Shown: positions 1-12,553, counted from the stretch's first letter. The stretch: 64,000 nucleotides of DNA from Rutidosis leptorrhynchoides (GCF_046630445.1 NC_092335.1:2974001-3038000), one strand, 5' to 3'. A program made the numbers and translations. Notes: generated from the letters alone by a model not told the origin.

Positions 1-232
1 AATGGTACGGATCGTTTGGCAAAGGCGTGTTAGCGGGTTAACGGGAGGTCGCGGGTTCGAGCCCTGTCTGGGGCATTCTTTTTAGGAAAAAGCTTTTTAA
101 GGTAGTATTATTTTTACAAATTATTATCATTATTATTATTATCATTATTTTATTACTAATATTATCATTATTATTACAACAAATAAATATTATATATATA
201 TAATTCTACTTATAATAACATTACATATTATA

Positions 233-279
<47 letters not shown>

Positions 280-1315
280 TTTTTTATAACTATTCATATA
301 TAAAAAATGATGTATTTTTAATATAATGTTAAACATATATAAATATTAATATAATTATATAAACATTAGTCATTTTTAAAGATACATACAAATTAAATAT
401 ATATAATATATAATTTAAGATATAATAAATTTGTTCGATTACAAATATATGTGTTAATATATATAAATGATATAGGTTCGTGAATCCGAGGTCAACCCTA
501 CACTTGTTCAATGTCGTTCTATGTATTTTTACTACAAAATACAGTATGGTGAGTTCATTTGATTCCCTTTTACTCTTTACATTTTTGGGACTGAGAATAC
601 ATGCGTTATTTTTACAACTGCTTTATGAAATGCTTTTGAAATATATTTTGAACTGCGAATACATGAAATGCTTTTATAAATGTTTGACGATATAGACACA
701 AGCAAAACATTCCTCGAATGAATTATTATGCAGACAGAAGTTCTGCTAATTATTATTGAATTATGTGGACATGATAATTGCCACCATTGAATTATGTGGA
801 CATGATAATTGCCACCATTAAATTATGTGGACATGATAATTGCCACCATTGAATTATGTGGACATGATAATTGCCACTAATTGAAGTGAATGTTATGTAT
901 CGAGAGAATGATTTTATACACAGGTTATGTGTATGTTATTTTTGTGCACGAGATATGTGTACGGTTACTAAGATTTATGAAAAATGATTTCATACACGAG
1001 AAAGGTGTACTGTATTTGAAAGATATCGCATGTACATTACAGGTGGGTATAGGATTCGGGCCCATTTGTACCATGCAGGATTTAAATCTTGTGGTCTATC
1101 AAAATGATGAATTTTATTGTTTACGATAAACCTATGAACTCACCAACCTTTTGGTTGACACTTGAAAGCATGTTTATTCTCAGGTATGAAAGAAATCTTC
1201 CGCTGTGCATTTGCTCATATTACATGGAGTCGTTCATGGCATATAGAGGTCCGTTCATCGCAATGGTACCAGATGTTATTGTATTCGTTCAGAAAAATTT
1301 GGACGGGGTATGACA
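1..1315 (+). mobile_element. Family B copy 1, 5' LTR (3' part only)
   Basis: This stretch matches 24834-27079 almost base for base, apart from a MITE and (TA)n length differences in the other copy. It ends in TGACA at 1315 and is followed two bases later by a TGGTATCAGAGC primer site, so it is the end of a 5' LTR. The LTR start lies before the window. It holds a tRNA-like module at its left edge, a (TA)n array around 238-290 and a 31-bp minisatellite. Open frames inside it recur identically in the 3' LTR and look non-coding. Confidence 0.9.
756..878 (+). repeat. 31-bp minisatellite, four copies
   Basis: Four head-to-tail copies of a 31-bp unit start at 756, 787, 818 and 849; each contains ATTATGTGGACATGATAATT and they differ by single bases. 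The equivalent array in the 3' LTR (26516-26642) also has four units, one with a 3-bp insertion, so the array existed before this element inserted. Confidence 0.95.
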
Positions 1316-1317
1316 TG

Positions 1318-1329
1318 TGGTATCAGAGC
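1318..1329 (+). other. Primer binding site (initiator Met tRNA), family B copy 1
   Basis: TGGTATCAGAGC lies two bases after the LTR end. This is the usual complement of the plant initiator methionine tRNA 3' end used by many LTR retrotransposons. It fixes the LTR boundary and the plus-strand orientation. Confidence 0.92.
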
Positions 1330-1773
1330 GGTGGTCTTAGCGAACCAGGTCTTGCATTAGTGTGTCTAACTGATAGTTGTTTAGATGCATTAGTGAGTCT
1401 GGACTTCGACCGTGTCTGCATGTCAAAAGTTTTGCTTATCGTTTCGTGTCGAAAATTACCCGCTTATCATCCTTAGGAAATTACCTGCTTATCATTCTTA
1501 GGGAATCACTTGCTCATTATTCTTAGTCTAGACACATTTTACTGCATCGACTGCATGAATAGTGTATAGACAAAGTTCATATCTTATCGTATCTGCTAAT
1601 TTATATATTAGCGTATCTGTTATTGTTACCTTTGCCTGACAGCTTTCGTAGATTCCTCCGTAACTTATGGGATTTTAGTATTATATATGCATATGTAAAT
1701 TATGTATTTCAGAGTACTAATCTACATCCTATTATCTATTTCTTATCGAAAATCCTTCATCTGATCGTACGAG

Positions 1774-2301
1774 ATGAATCCCTCCACCAGTTCGAGTCCC
1801 TCGGATTTCGATAGCTATTCCGATAGTTATTCCGACAGCTATTCCGACATGGATATTCACCTAAACTTCAAAAGCGGTGTCACCAAAATGAATCAATCAA
1901 TCAGTTATCCCCAATTCATCTGATGGGTTCATAGTCGATTTAAACAATGGAGACGCGAAGAAGGCGATCCTTTTCACCAACCGAATTTACCTCTTGGCAA
2001 TGAACCTGAAGCACTTACCGACGAATCAGTCCGAAACACCATTTTCACCCTCATTTCCCGAATATCTCCACACGATTATATTCTATCTAAAATTCTAAAC
2101 CTTATTCATCCGCTCGTTCCGACCGACAATCATCCCAAAATAATAGAATAAGTCAACGAATTTCGCGCTCGAGTAATCAATTAGAAGAATATGGTGCAAA
2201 ATTTACCAGCTTCAGCAACATCACCGGCACCAACAATACCATCGGCAATAGCACCAGTACCATCAACAATCCATGCCTCAACATCTCATTCTGTACCTTG
2301 A
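1774..2301 (+). pseudogene. Degenerate family B ORF (Gag-like position), three in-frame stops
   Basis: One frame of 175 codons runs from an ATG at 1774 to a TGA at 2299-2301. It contains internal stops TGA (1921), TAA (2149) and TAG (2182) and no frameshift. The N-terminal part is a Ser/Asp/Tyr repeat. The middle (residues about 58-125) matches the ORF at 43775-44206, sharing EEGDPF/QEGDPF, EPEAL, RNTIF, LISR and TDNHP. The C-terminal part is rich in Pro, Ala and Thr. It sits soon after the primer site, where gag would be, but has no zinc knuckle. Function is unknown. Confidence 0.75.
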
Positions 2302-2989
2302 GTATAATCATCATTCTACGTATCGTTCTATATCAATTATCTTCGTTCTTCATGGCGATTAGGTAATCTCTAATGTTTTAGAGATTATGTACTCTAATTA
2401 TAGCCGTAAACCAGATGAGTTTAATATCATATTAACTCATTAAATCCACGATTTCATCTGAAGGAAATATATATGTATATATGTTTTCATAAAGATTATA
2501 ATTAAAAATTCTTTCGTACAAACTGTTAATGGTGAAAATATTTTAACAGGTAGGTAATACCTGAGGAATATTTAGTTTTCACATTAGTAAGTTACACTGT
2601 ACATTCTTCGAATCTGATTCAACAGTCATTTACAATCCTACTTACATCCATCGATATACGTATCCGTTTACCACAGAATAACCATTTTCATTCAATTTCA
2701 TATTTGGATTTTGACCTATCAGAATCCGACAAGTGGTATAATGAAGAAAACATTGGACACAAAAAAATTTGTTAGAAACAAACAAATTAACTATGAGAAA
2801 TTTTATTAAGAATTCACGCTAACAAAATCCTAGCTAACTGTTCCTAGCTAACTGTTAATTCCTTATTGTACATTTAATTATCGCAATTTATTTTATCGCA
2901 ATTTAATTCTCGCAATTTTATTTATTGTCATTTACATTCTGTTATTTATTTTACGCACTTTATATATCGTCATTTAAATACTGTTATTT

Positions 2990-3041
2990 ACGCATTTTAA
3001 ATATTGGGACACGTATACAAGGTTTTGACATATCATATCGA

Positions 3042-3120
<79 letters not shown>

Positions 3121-3325
3121 TGGAATAACCATAGACACTCTATATGCACTAATGATCGAGTTCTCTATACAGGGTTGAGGTTGATTTATAATAATATATA
3201 TACTTTGAGTTGTGATCGAGTCTGAGACATGTATACGGGTCACGATACGTATTAATTAATTCGAATATTATAAACTATATATGAATTATTGGACTGTTAA
3301 CTGTGGAATATCGACTGTGGACTAA
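2990..3325 (+). repeat. Segment homologous to family D LTR (inverted copy at about 35380-35690)
   Basis: The plus strand here, with CACGTATACAAGGTTTTGAC, TCATATCGACG, ACCATAGACACTCTATATGC and CTTTGAGTTGTGATC, matches the minus strand of the family D LTR around 35380-35690. It includes an expanded (TA)n at 3046-3115. Either B and D share this module by descent, or a D fragment was inserted into the B internal region. The boundaries are approximate. Confidence 0.7.
3046..3115. repeat. (TA)n microsatellite
   Basis: About 70 bp of uninterrupted TA dinucleotides. Translations of it give alternating Ile-Tyr strings, which are not genes. Confidence 0.97.
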
Positions 3326-5030
3326 TGACATTGGACAATTAAAATGAATTAAAATATTGATTATAACATATGAAACTAAACATTTCTTCAAGTTTTCCAC
3401 TTGATTTCATCTTAAACCTCATTTGTATCTTGACGATTACAATCCGCGTTCATACCTTTCATGATTCTTGAAAACACCTCAATCGAGAAGATGAACCAAC
3501 CACACTTCAGCTACGAAAGGAAAGATTTATGTATATAGTTATGCACCTGAAAAATTCTCGGAAACTGAGTAAACGTTAAACATGTATCTGTGCTAGCTCC
3601 ATTGGCGTTATTATCACCGAAAATAATTTTACAATCCCTCTCCAAATTAGCCAATTTTGTCACAGCTTCAGCAAATTAACTTCGATTTTTCGTTCAAAAC
3701 AACCTTATTATAACCTTGACATATATGCGTACTCTTTTATTGTTACCAGTGAACCTTTTATATTCCACCATATTACCATCAGCGTTTAATCATCTAAAAA
3801 CACAATTCTCCTGAAACCACCTCGGATTGATAATTGACAATTCGGATATGGCTGCATTAAATGCAGACGAAACAGTAAATTTGTAGATGGCCTAAAAGGC
3901 CAAGGGTTTGATGATAAAGAATGGAGTGTTGGGAACGCTCGATTAAAAATTTGGTACTGAGAAACAGACTGAGCAAACCATGAAGGAAACCAAGGACAAA
4001 TACAAGGACCAAACCCTATATTCAAAGAATCCAGGTAATTCTGGATCCAATGAAATCTTTAGAGAATATCTTGCTCAGTACCCATGTTAAATCTTGTAAA
4101 AAATCATTCTTCATCAACCTTAAATCATAGAAATTCTGAAAATATCATCATAAATATCTTCTATACTTCTGAGGATATTTTCATAAATATTCTTGTTCGA
4201 AATTATTTATCTCTCCGTGCTATCTGTGTTACATCATAAAAGAAACTATATTAGATTCTAAACTTCTATAAAATTTGAGTTTGAATTATGAATGATTTCT
4301 GGAGAAGTGTTGGGAATTGAAGCATGAGTTAGTATAATATAATGACGCTTGGCCAACGTGATTATATTACAGTAAGTCATGCTGAATTTTTAATGAAACG
4401 TGATGATGGTTCACGGATCATACCCTCATCATGTGCCATGTTACATAACTCTATCATTCTAATTAACCTCTAAACATATCAAGAAAATATATATTCTTGA
4501 TAATTCTATCCTCAGTAATACTGGTAATTTAACAAATCAAGATCGTGCCATTACAATATCCTTCTTAGAACATTAGTCATGTTCATTCCAAAGCTCATAT
4601 CTACGAATTCTGGATCATTACTTGCTGTACTTAAAATCGAGGAAAGAAAAGTATAATAGTAATGAAAATAATGGAACAAAAGAAGTTCATTTATAGTGGA
4701 ATATCAGACAAAACAATCGTGACAGATCACCTCATTTAATTAAAGAGATCCTAATTTCTTTAAATCCCGAAGGATCAGATCTTATTCAGATTCCTAAGAT
4801 TTTCTTTAAATCCTTTGAATTTCGGAAATCCGCCGTGACTACGTCAAAAGTTAAATCTCTGTCTCAATATTTTGTGATAGCTTCACTCGTACGCTTCACA
4901 CGATCGAATCGTTTTATCTATATTAACCAATAATGATAAAACTCTAACTCATATTCATCATGAAAACATTTTTATTGTTAGCCATGACGATCTCACTCAA
5001 ATTTCGGGACGAAATTTCTTTAACGGGTAG

Positions 5031-7027
5031 TGATGTTTAAAGCTAAGGGGTATAAAATACTATTAATTTTAGCAGAAAATACTATTAAATACGATACAAT
5101 TTTACACAAGATATTTATTTATTTATAGAATGAATATACTTAAACCTTGCTACAACACTTATAGGTAGTGTACATAATCGTACAGTAGTGTAGTTTTTAG
5201 TAAGTCCGGTTCGTTCCACAGGGAAAATCTTTAAACAAAGCTTAACGCTATATTAGTTTACTTTTATAAAAATAAAAATATATATATAAGTAATATTATT
5301 ATTATAAAGGGGGGTTTTACCGTTTAATGACCGGTTTGTCGATTTTAAAACTTTAGTCGCAGTTAAAACCAAATGTAAAATAATAAATAAATACAAGACT
5401 TAAATTAAAGCGTAAAGTAAATAACGATAATGAAATTGCGATAAATAAAAGTGCGATAAAATAAACTTGCGATAATTAAAAAGTACGAAAATTAAAGTGC
5501 AATTAAATACAATAACAATAAATAAAATGCGATAATTAGAAGTGCAATTAAATATAAAATAAAGGAAATAAAATATGAAATAAAATAATTATGCTTATTT
5601 AAACTTCCGTAACCATGATGTTTGACGTGTTGATTTTAGTTTTATGCCCATGGGTTAATTGTCCTTTGTCTTGGATTATTTAATATGTCCGTCTGGTTTT
5701 TGTCCATAACAGTCCATCAGTCATAAATATAAAGTGCGAGTGTCCTCGTCAAATTATCCTTATACCCGAAGTTAAATATTCCAACTAATTGGGGACTTAA
5801 ACTGTAACAAGATTTTAATACTTTGTTTAATAATTACACCAGGATGTCGACTGAGTGTAACCCAAGGTTTTAATATTTTGTTATCAATTATACCAAGTGT
5901 CCTTGTACATAATTTCACCCCTGTTTTAATTATTCTAGTGGCTATTAATCCATTCCCGTGTTCGGTTAAATGAACGATTATTCGTACATATAAATACCCC
6001 GCCCATCGTGTCCGATCGAGTGTATATGGTAATTTATAGGGACGCCCAATTGTAAATCTTTATATTAACATTAACAAACTATCATTTAGTTAAACAAATA
6101 TAAAGCCCATTAATAGCCCATAGTCTAATTTCCACAAGTGTCGTTCTTTTGTCCAAACCCCAATTATGGTACAAAGCCCAATTACCCAATTTTAGTAATT
6201 AGCCCAACATCATGATTACTTCGGATTAAATAAGCATAATAATAACTTAGCTACGAAACATTAAATTAAAAAGGTTGAACATAACTTACAATGATTAAAA
6301 ATAGCGTAGCGTTACACGGACAGAATTTCGACTTACACCCTTACAACATTCGCTAACATACCCTTATTATTAGAATTATAATTAAAATTAAAATTAAAAT
6401 ATAAATTATAAATATAAATATTACGTATATAGATAGAGAGATTGATGGATATATCTTCTTTTGCGTTCACCAAACTGCGAATTTATAGGAGATGTGGCCT
6501 GACTTTTCATGCCATGCGATCGCATGGACTTTCTTCTTCCTGGCCATGCGATCGCATGGCCAGCTGGGAGATCTCACATGTTGCTTGTTTCCTTGTGCCG
6601 ACGTTTTATAAATATAATATAATATATATATTAATTTTAAGAATTAATTATATATTATATTATATTCATATGCATAGTTGACTTGTAATTTTTAGTCCGT
6701 TGCGTCGAGCGTTGAGAGTTGACTCTGGTCCCGGTTCCGGATTTTCGAACGTCCTTGCGTACAATTTAATATCTTGTACTTTGCGTTTTAAATCTTGTAC
6801 TCTTGTGATTTCGAGACGTTTCTTATCAATAATTGAAACCTCTTTGATTGTATTTTGTACTTTTGAGCTTTTTGGACCTTTGCGTCTTCAATTCGTCGAA
6901 TATGTCTTTTGTCTGTTCCTTTTATTATTTAAACGAATATCACTTGTAAATAGAACAATTGCAACTAAAAGCTTGTCTTTCTTGAGGAATAATGCTATGA
7001 AATATATGTTCGTTTTTAGCATTATCA
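5031..7027 (-). mobile_element. Athila 3' LTR
   Basis: Left copy of the 1997-bp LTR, which is the 3' LTR because the element reads on the minus strand. It is colinear with 20051-22047 with only scattered substitutions. It carries a palindrome pair (6512-6563) and a TATAAAT box (complement at 6481-6487), like the other LTR. The adjoining internal sequence at 7028-7045 gives a weak purine-rich tract on the minus strand (AAGTGTGGGAA). Confidence 0.95.
6512..6563. promoter_or_regulatory. Paired ATGCGATCGCAT palindromes, 32-bp pitch (Athila 3' LTR)
   Basis: There are two perfect palindromes: CCATGCGATCGCATGG at 6512-6527, and a 24-bp palindrome at 6540-6563 whose inner 20 bases are GGCCATGCGATCGCATGGCC. 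Their centres are 32 bp apart. On the minus strand the pair lies just upstream of the TATA box at 6481-6487. Confidence 0.85.
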
Positions 7028-9143
7028 AATATTCCCACACTTGAGCGTTGCTTGTCCTCAAGCAATATAGTCTTGAAATATAAGAATCACTTCTTTATTC
7101 TTCACACTTTGTACATCAGTGATTTCTATACGGCGGTATAAACAATGGTAGTAACGATATGGTTTACAGTCCCACATGACTATAAAAATTTAGATCCATT
7201 AAGGAAATTGGATCTTTATGAAAACATTTGATCTTTTGAAAATTAAATCTAGTTTTTACCCTAGATAAGTTTTCCGGAATAACCCTTCACCGGTGTTTGC
7301 AAAATATTTTTGTGGGTTTGGTGGGTTTCAGATTTGAAAATTTTAGCTCAAAACTTATGGTTTTGTGTCACCCACTTGCTAACCTTGTATTTGGAAAGCA
7401 ACACGTCCAGTTTACTTGTCCTGTATATTACCTTTCGGTAAACTACCGTCCGGTTGTAAAGGAAAGCGTTGAACAAGCAACTGTTAAGGCAATGTCCCTT
7501 GACATGCTTTTAATTATGGTCTATAACGTGTCAGACGCAATTACTATCCTTGGTAGGAGCAATAGTAAAGCTTACCCTTATAATTTGTAGGTTTAGCACA
7601 AGGTCCTGTCTTTGACCACTATGCAACCACCGTTCTTACGGTTGACACCCGATTTGGTTCAGGTGACCTAATGAATTCCAGGTGAATTCCTAGGATTTTA
7701 CATTCAATGGTAATGAACGCATTGAAAATGGGTTTTTAGAAAACAAATCGGTTTGTAATTTTGATCAAAATATTTTTTCTCGTTCAGGCTCGAGTTTAGA
7801 TATCATTGAATTCCATGAGTTTGAATTCTCAATCTTTAAGGTCAATCTCTAGGATTGAGTAATATCAGGCTTAAAAGCTGATTTTTGATCTTTTAAGGAA
7901 ATTATCCTTTCTGGGGATCTGATTCATTAGTCTTATCCAGCTAATTTGCACGGTGCCCCCCATTGTACGAGATAAATCCTTCTCATGGTTAGGATAAATC
8001 TGACCACTTGGCGACCCTGTTTAATGCTGAGGTCCGTGGATTTCCTGCTGATTTTAGTGATGACTTTTCTAGGTTTTTCGTCAACCTACAGTTGGTCTGG
8101 ACGACAACTTCTTGACCTAAATCAAGAAGCGCGTTTCTTTTTCGGAAGACTTTACTTCCTTTTAATGATGGAATTGATTCATCGTGTAGATCCATCTCTT
8201 CTTTTCTTTCATCGGGTAAAATAGTTTAGTTTAGTCCAAAGCAAAAGTATTTTCAGTTATTTGTTACAGAAATATGTGACATATGTTTTAAGGTAACTTG
8301 GTAATTTTTCCCACACTTGGCTTTTATTTTCTTTTTTTATTGTCCTCTATTCCATTTTAAATGAATTTTAACATTTTGGTTTGTTTATCAATTTATGTCC
8401 TTTCCGAGGTAACAATAATTTCGGTGTTAACACTTAGTTTTATCGTTCATAAATATGTATAAACATGATTTTGAGTTCATTTAATTGAAAATTTTGAAAA
8501 ATTTTACTAGAATTGGGTAGTCAGTATATAAAACTAGGGCTGTTCTTTATCATCAGAGAGCACTAGATTCTAATACAACTACTACGTTACTAGTATTTTT
8601 AATGGTAACCAAGTGTTTAAGATAAAAATTTTAAAAATCCGAAAGAATTTAACCCCTTCCCACACTTAAGATCTTGCAATGCCCTCATTTGCAAGAAATC
8701 AGTAACAATTTAAATTATTGAGGGTGATTAGCGTAAAAAATGATTAAATTTTACCAAAGTTTCCAAACATATTGGCGTTTGGTTGCTGAATGATAAATGG
8801 TGCATATCATTTGTTCATTTCGTCTGTTGTTACATCACATTTATTTGTCATCTTGTCGTCAAAATTAGTAGCTTTTGCTGAACTTAATGCCAGTCTTTGA
8901 AAATGCGCTGTTTTACCCTGTTTTGTTCAATCGACAATATACATACATACAAATATAATCATGCATGGCAATTTGAAATGGGACTTAATATCCCACTTTC
9001 AAATTCTAAATATGAAATATTAGTACACAATAATAATAAAAATAATAAAAATTACACAAATATATCCAATAACATAAGTTTAAACATGAAAAAGTCAAAA
9101 GATAAAAACATAAAAATCATAAAAATAACCAAATGGAACTAAA
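7028..9143 (-). mobile_element. Athila 3' untranslated region
   Basis: About 2.1 kb between the env-position ORF and the 3' LTR. Short open frames occur on both strands but I recognise none as genes. The motif TTCCCACACTT (minus strand AAGTGTGGGAA) recurs near 7032, 8309 and 8658 and, as CCCCACACTTA, at 13082. These are polypurine-tract-like copies spread through the element. The long non-coding 3' region is typical of Athila elements. Confidence 0.7.
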
Positions 9144-12100
9144 TCAGTCTGGATATGGGTTCCAGTTCATCTCATCAGGTGGGTTCCATTGTTGGTTATA
9201 GGTGTTTTGATAGGCTTGGTTATAGTCATACCGGTTAAAGGGTGGTCGGATATCGGGGCTATGTGGCGGAAAATGAGCAGGTCGAGTAGGTACATAGTTA
9301 TTTGGTACCTGATATGATAGCTGGCTCATGATTTGGTGCTGATGAACTAACCAGCTATCGTGTTGGCGTCGCCTATAATCCTCGTATACTCGCTCGGAGT
9401 TCCACTGCTCATACATACTATGTCTGGCCGCGTTCGTCATTGCTTCCTCATCTATACGAACGTGGACGTCAAGAATAGCATCTCGAAAGACATCCCTAAT
9501 GTCTTCCGCCTCCTCCATTTCCTCGTCTGAGCCTCTCTCTACCTGAGAATGAGATCCCTCATAGGGTACTGCCTGGTTACGTCTACTTTTCAATACCTTA
9601 GCACCCACATAAACTTTCAATCCTAAGGGCTCAACCTGTTCTCTACAAAGCTGTAATGGACCCCCTTGGTTCCTATCAACACCTAAATACTCTCCAATGA
9701 GAGTCACAAAAATACTTCCTCCTATTATACTCCCGTCCTGCATTCCCTCTACCATTTTAGATAAATAAAAGGCAACACAGTAAGGGATATTGACAAAGCT
9801 TCTAGGATCCCGAATACACTTTAGGTAGAATAAATCATGTAAGGCAATTTTTTCTTTATTATGACCTCTCTGTGTAATCGAGTTAGCCAAAAATCTATGA
9901 ATAATACGAAGCTCGGCTCTGTCAATATGTGTATAGGAGTGTCCTCCTGCTCGTGTAAAAACATCAAAATGTGACATACGCCTCCAAATGGCGTCAGCGT
10001 CAAAGTTACTATCTACCCTTTCACCATAATGAATCAAATTTGTACAATCGGGTAATAGCAACTCACCAGGAGTATATATCTGTAAGGCCCTGGCCATGTC
10101 CAACATGGACATTCTGTACATCCTACCGCCAAGGATAAACCTAAGAAATATTCTATCATCTATTCTAACTATATTTGTATCAAGTGATACAGTACTCATC
10201 AACTCAACACTCCATTCCTTATATACAGGTCTACGAATGGTGAAAAGACGTTCCCAATCTGTAAAAGAAGAACTGCCATACCTTTGAACTAAAAGTTGTC
10301 TAACACGGTCAGCTAGATGGACCGTTTCCAAAGGGGCCCAATCGATTACCCTTGGCACCTCTACATTTTTTGTTACCAATTTGAATTTGTTTCTTTGATA
10401 TGTCTCGTAATCTCTCCATCTCTTATCAAATCTCAGATTAGGATGCAGAGTGTGCTCAGGAATCGTTGGGAATTCTACTGGCGGCCTCATTGGGAATACT
10501 ATGAATTCATCAACAAACTGTACCGGATCATAATAAGGTATGTGCTGATCAGGCTGTTGTTGTTCCTGTTGTGGTTCTTGTTCGTGTTGCATTTCTGGTT
10601 CTGGTTCTGGTGCTGGTGCTGGTCGTCTAGATGATGATGCTCCTGAACCTCCAGTATCGGCTTTCTGCAAAACACATTAAACACAAAATTTGTGCATCCA
10701 AATATGCATTAGTGTTAGCAAAATAACAACTTAAAACAATCACTATAACATGTTAAATCAAAATTAAACTTATACACATTTTCACAATTTTTCACAATTC
10801 TACACTTTTCAAATAAGCACATATGAAAATGTATACAAAATTCATAAGCATTTAACTTAAATAACATGTCAAAATATTCATTACTAATAATTAAACAAGT
10901 CTCAAATGGCAAATATATCAAATTAATCAAGTTCATGAATTTTGGACTTAAAAAGTCCACTTTAATCTCCAAAAATCATGTTTAGGATCAATGTTTGGAT
11001 CATTTAACTATCTAAACATGTTACACTACTCAATTTAGCAATAATTCATGACAAAAATCGACCATAACCTGTTTATATCAAAAAGCCCCAAATTGCTCAA
11101 GAACACAAACTCTAGATTTCTAAAAATTTTGAAGTTTTTGGCTTCAAATCATGTTAAATAGCATCAATCTAGGTTATACATGCATAAAATACTAACAATT
11201 TAACACTAATTACACTAGAAATTAACAAAATTGCATTAGGTAAAAAAAATGGTAATTATCACAAAAACTAGGAATTTATAGAGTTTAGGGGTGTAATTTT
11301 TACCAATTTGCTGAAGAATGAGAATCTAGGCATGATTAGAGCAAGAAAAATGACGAATTACGGTGGAAAAATGGCGAAAATTGGTGAATTTTTGGGTGAG
11401 TTTCGTGAATGTGTGTGTTTTGTGGAGAAGAAACAGACCCGCTGGTCTGTATGTACCAGGCCTGTAATTGGACTCCATGCGATCGCATGGATGGATAGGG
11501 TGATTCCCATGCGATCGCATGGATACCCGGCTACAGTGTTTTTGGCTTTTTTTTTTTTTTTTTAACTTTAACTTATAAAACAATTAAGTGATTAATTTTA
11601 AAATTTTGTTTCCCTTTGTTTTAGGACGAGGTCGTTTCGGATCGATGTCCTAGTTCGTCCTTTGACAAAATTTTAAAATTTGTCTTTTTCAAGCGATTGT
11701 TTTAAAAGCTTAGATTTTTGGGTTTTTTTAATTTTTTTGGCATACCTTAATTCAATAAGATTAAAAATAATGATAATAAAAGTTCTCGTCCCTCCCTCGG
11801 GTAAAGCAATTTCGGTTCAATGACCTAGTCTTCAACTTACGACGAATTTTAAAAATCATATTTTTAACTTAATGAGATAAAGTAAATTTTTGTTTTTAAA
11901 TTCACACCAAACTTAAAATAAAAATACATAAAATTCAAAATTAATATTAAAAATTCACACCAAACTTAAAATTTGAAATGCATAAAATTAAAAATTCTTA
12001 TTTTAAAAATTAAAAATTCACACCAAACTTAATTTAAAAATTCATATTATAAAATCACACCAAACTTATATTATATTTTTCAAATATTTACAATTTTAAA

Positions 12101-12553
12101 TATATTGTTTTTACAAAGTTTACAATATTAATTTAAGATTTATATATTAATTTTAAAAAAATATGGTAAAAATAAAATTAAAAATTTTTTTGGCTTTTTA
12201 TCCCACTTTAATCAATCAAATATTATCAAAAATATGCGCCCCTCTTTTCGGTAAAGTAATTTCGATTCCATGACCTAATTTAACTCATGACGAATTTTTG
12301 AAATATTTTGGGTTGATTGATTAAAGATATTTATACCTTAAGAATAAACGTTAAATTTCGCAGTGATGTAATAAATTTTTGTATGATATCAATAATTTCG
12401 GTCGCCAAACCTAATTTTATTTAATACCAATTTAATACTTTATAGCGAACAAATTAGCGTTTATTATCAAAAGGTTAAAAATAAAAATAAATAAAAAATG
12501 TACAGACTTACCTGTGAGAAAGTATTCTTAGTTATATGATCTATCCCATTCAT
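9144..12553 (-). CDS. Athila env-position ORF (ORF3), predicted two-exon gene
   Basis: The main exon (10664 down to 9144) encodes about 506 residues. It starts with a Ser/Pro/Glu/Gln-rich tail of about 45 residues, followed by a charged, mostly helical-looking region, and ends in a Tyr/Asn/Pro-rich tail. I see no signal peptide or obvious membrane segment. It has no ATG at its beginning; instead TTTTGCAG ends at 10665 like a splice acceptor. A consensus donor CACAG/GTAAGT lies at 12512/12511, preceded by an ATG at 12553. The resulting 14-codon exon (12553-12512) joins in phase 0, giving about 520 residues. The position matches the env-like ORF of Athila-lineage elements, which is known in other elements to be expressed by splicing. 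Function is unknown. The alternative is an unspliced ORF starting at an internal Met about 27 codons in. Confidence 0.6.
11475..11522. promoter_or_regulatory. Paired ATGCGATCGCAT palindromes, 32-bp pitch (Athila internal, upstream of ORF3)
   Basis: CCATGCGATCGCATGG occurs at 11475-11490 (the palindrome extends to 18 bp) and again at 11507-11522, with centres 32 bp apart. Further along the plus strand come GGCTACAGTGTTTTT and a long T-run. The pair at 19630-19678 has a similar layout, so the two internal pairs may derive from one duplicated module. Confidence 0.8.
11901..12068 (-). repeat. Four copies of a 15-bp motif TTCACACCAAACTTA
   Basis: Copies start at 11901, 11954, 12017 and 12054 (the last begins ATCACACC), in an A/T-rich background. 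On the element's sense strand the motif is TAAGTTTGGTGTGAA. Spacing is irregular at 53, 63 and 37 bp. It could be a cis-acting RNA or DNA signal or remains of slippage. Confidence 0.85.

Larger units (their letters stand above)
1316..5030 (+). mobile_element. Family B copy 1, internal region (non-autonomous)
   Basis: This is the internal part of the family B element; it continues for nine bases after the nested Athila (22048-22056) before the 3' LTR. It has no protease, RT or integrase, only the broken ORF at 1774-2301, so the element must have depended on enzymes from elsewhere. Its right end, with CGGGACGAAATTTC and AACGGGTAGGTAC, is the usual polypurine end of such Ty3/gypsy-like elements. 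Large parts match the minus strand of 40150-44639 (copy 2), for example 4280-4450 against 41080-41250. From 2302 to 5030 I see no gene. Confidence 0.85.
10665..12511 (-). other. Predicted 1847-nt intron between the zinc-knuckle ORF and ORF3
   Basis: AT-rich sequence bounded on the minus strand by GTAAGT (12511-12506) and TTTTGCAG (to 10665). It contains a palindrome pair (11475-11522), a T-run (11550-11565), four copies of TTCACACCAAACTTA and three degenerate repeats containing GGTAAAG-AATTTCG-TTC (near 11800 and 12250, with a weaker copy near 11630). No ORF of note is present. In intact relatives this region could also hold a promoter for ORF3; the sequence does not decide this. Confidence 0.55.

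Noticed and set aside
2925-3243. Overlapping open frames with Ile-Tyr repeats, here and at 25816-26097, 42540-42740, 45749-46014, 47164-47454, 48072-48818 and 57179-57777
   Set aside because: They are translations of (TA)n arrays and exist on both strands; not genes.
6512-6563. GCGATCGC palindromes as bacterial or cyanobacterial (HIP1-like) contamination
   Set aside because: They lie inside plant LTRs that have target duplications and a matching second copy, so they belong to the plant sequence.
6700-7044. 114-codon frame in the Athila LTR, repeated at 21720-22052
   Set aside because: Present in both LTRs but outside any known coding region, and it reads against the element's sense; likely chance.
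10096-10634. Plus-strand frames over ORF3
   Set aside because: Antisense shadows of the minus-strand ORF3.
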